Assembly (NCBI GenBank): GCA_964487355.1 | Contig: CAZAPS010000061.1 | Span: 1 to 5,911, forward strand | Direction: 5' to 3' | Length of the DNA: 5,911 nucleotides | From: JAXGYX01 sp964487355 | GTDB lineage: Bacteria > Bacillota > Clostridia > Saccharofermentanales > Fastidiosipilaceae | Shown: piece after piece, positions 4,834 through 5,911 of the stretch | How positions within the stretch are numbered: position 1 is the first letter of the stretch | How the letters are laid out: each line of letters opens with the position of its first letter | Notes under the pieces: generated by a model | Seen by the model: only the letters and a program-made list of their open reading frames with translations | What the model was told of the DNA's origin: nothing | The model's database searches: none | Translations under genes and position numbers: made by a program

Positions 4834-5911
4834 GGGTTGAAAATAGAAAATGTGTGAGGCGGACGGACCGTGATCTTCGATCGTCGGGCGTCAGACGGCT
4901 TGTAGGTCGGGTTCTCACCTGCCTGATATTGGTGGTCGCGGTAATCGGCGCCGGTTGCGCGGACGGGTTGCCGCAGCCAAGTCGCACACAGTCCGGTGAG
5001 CGAACGGTACCCGACTATACAGGTGGGTTGAAGGAATCTTCCGAAAAAAAAGAACAGCAACCAGTTTCAACGGGTACCTTTGAGCGACCCGTTTTAATCT
5101 CCTTGACGGACTATGAGCCGGTCAGCTTGCCGGATTTTTGGTTGGAGCATCCCTTCACTATCCTGCACGAGCTGCCTGATCGCGGACTGATTTTGCATTG
5201 CAGGAGCAGAATCAGCCGATTTGACCCGGATTCCGGCCAAGAGACGATCATCGCGGAGGCTCCTTACGGTTTACAGGGCGTGGCCAATGACAATTATGTT
5301 GTCTATGGTGTCGGAGGTGACGAGGTTCAAACGATCATTCGACACGACCTGGACACAGGTTCGTCTCAAGAGATTCTGAGCGACGACAGAGGAATGTTCG
5401 GCTTTGAACTGGATCGATCGAATGTATTTTACACAACAAGAATTAAATATGAACATCTGGTGAAAATGCCCGCTGTCTATCAGGCATATCAATTGCCTTC
5501 GGGACCGTCGGATGAGAGCATCCCGCAAGATCGTAGCCGCGCTCTGACAAAACTGAAAGAACTGGACCCCGAGGCGCCGACAGATTGGTCTTATCAGGAC
5601 CACCAACCTTGGACCGACGCTTTCATGACGTTGGACGGTGAATTGTTTGCCCTCACCGTGGAGTATGAGAACACACGAAAAAATCAATTTAACTATTATT
5701 TGACACGGATTGACCTTATGCGCGCCGCTGAACTTACAACCAAACCCGCCGCGGTTGAAATCGCGCGTGTCAGCGCGGGAGCGGAACCCCTGCCGGTCGT
5801 CGGTCGAAATTGGATCGCGATCTCGGAACGGGTCTTTTGTGACGGGAACTGGTACAAAGTAGACGAATCGGCTGAGGACACGCACGCATATGACAGCGGA
5901 GCCGGTTTTTA
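4830..5911 (+). CDS. Predicted lipoprotein with beta-propeller-like repeats (3' end outside window)
   Basis: The open frame runs without a stop from the ATG at 4830 to the window end: 360 codons plus the bases TA. These two bases may begin a tyrosine or a stop codon, so the protein could end just outside the window. An arginine-rich N-terminus is followed by a hydrophobic segment (VLTCLILVVAVIGAG) and C43. The lipobox GAGC is imperfect, with glycine at -3, but membrane anchoring by lipidation is likely. A charged, low-complexity linker (about 44-85) follows. The rest shows repeats typical of propeller blades: ISRFDPDSGQETII (128-141), IIRHDLDTGSSQEIL (169-183) and YYLTRIDLMRA (289-299), each with a strand and a turn of the D-x-x-(S/T)-G type or similar. 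No catalytic motif was seen. The ATGA overlap with the upstream protease gene, and the export signals on both proteins, suggest a joint role at the cell surface. A sensor, inhibitor or scaffold role is inference only. Confidence 0.85.
   Translation, partial: MRVENRKCVRRTDRDLRSSGVRRLVGRVLTCLILVVAVIGAGCADGLPQPSRTQSGERTVPDYTGGLKESSEKKEQQPVSTGTFERPVLISLTDYEPVSLPDFWLEHPFTILHELPDRGLILHCRSRISRFDPDSGQETIIAEAPYGLQGVANDNYVVYGVGGDEVQTIIRHDLDTGSSQEILSDDRGMFGFELDRSNVFYTTRIKYEHLVKMPAVYQAYQLPSGPSDESIPQDRSRALTKLKELDPEAPTDWSYQDHQPWTDAFMTLDGELFALTVEYENTRKNQFNYYLTRIDLMRAAELTTKPAAVEIARVSAGAEPLPVVGRNWIAISERVFCDGNWYKVDESAEDTHAYDSGAGF

Noticed and set aside
5271..5885. Long open frame of 204 codons on the minus strand
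   Set aside because: It lies wholly inside the lipoprotein gene. The + strand frame has export signals, propeller-like repeats and coupling to the protease gene. The minus-strand translation shows no recognisable motif.

Overview
The window is 5.9 kb of ordinary-looking, densely packed bacterial chromosome with about half G+C. It carries eight protein genes, all on the + strand. No tRNA, rRNA, CRISPR array, insertion sequence, integrase or phage gene was found, and no stretch over 300 bases lacks a gene. Several features suggest a Gram-positive bacterium of the Bacillota (Clostridia-like) type: purine-rich Shine-Dalgarno sites, an Asp23/Gls24-like domain, a DsrE-type domain related to selenium-metabolism YedF, a secreted C39-like protease and a predicted lipoprotein. 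This placement is an inference from gene content and is not a phylogenetic result.

Layout. (1) 51-1933 holds yebC/pmpR followed with a one-base overlap by a P-loop NTPase that carries a C-terminal Asp23/Gls24-like domain. A TATAAT at 9-14 may be their promoter. (2) 1934-2059 is a short gap. It is followed by a small DsrE/YedF-C-terminal-like protein (2060-2470) that lacks the family's usual cysteine, and then an unrecognised 136-residue protein (2573-2983). (3) 3046-3402 encodes a standalone Smr-like protein, and 3479-4105 a family-4 uracil-DNA glycosylase with its four iron-sulfur cysteines. (4) 4135-5911 encodes an exported C39-like cysteine protease. Its stop codon overlaps the start of a predicted lipoprotein with beta-propeller-like repeats, which runs off the window end.

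How the genes may work together. The two ATGA/TGATG-type overlaps make the yebC-NTPase pair and the protease-lipoprotein pair the best supported co-translated units. The first pair joins a translation/regulation factor to an unusual ATPase. The second looks like a cell-surface module, with a secreted protease and a membrane-anchored propeller protein. The Smr-like gene and the uracil-DNA glycosylase sit next to each other and could both act on nucleic acids, but the 76-base gap gives only weak evidence of a shared role. I found no clear new defence or mobile system. The most unusual items are the NTPase-Asp23 fusion and the cysteine-exchanged DsrE-like protein.
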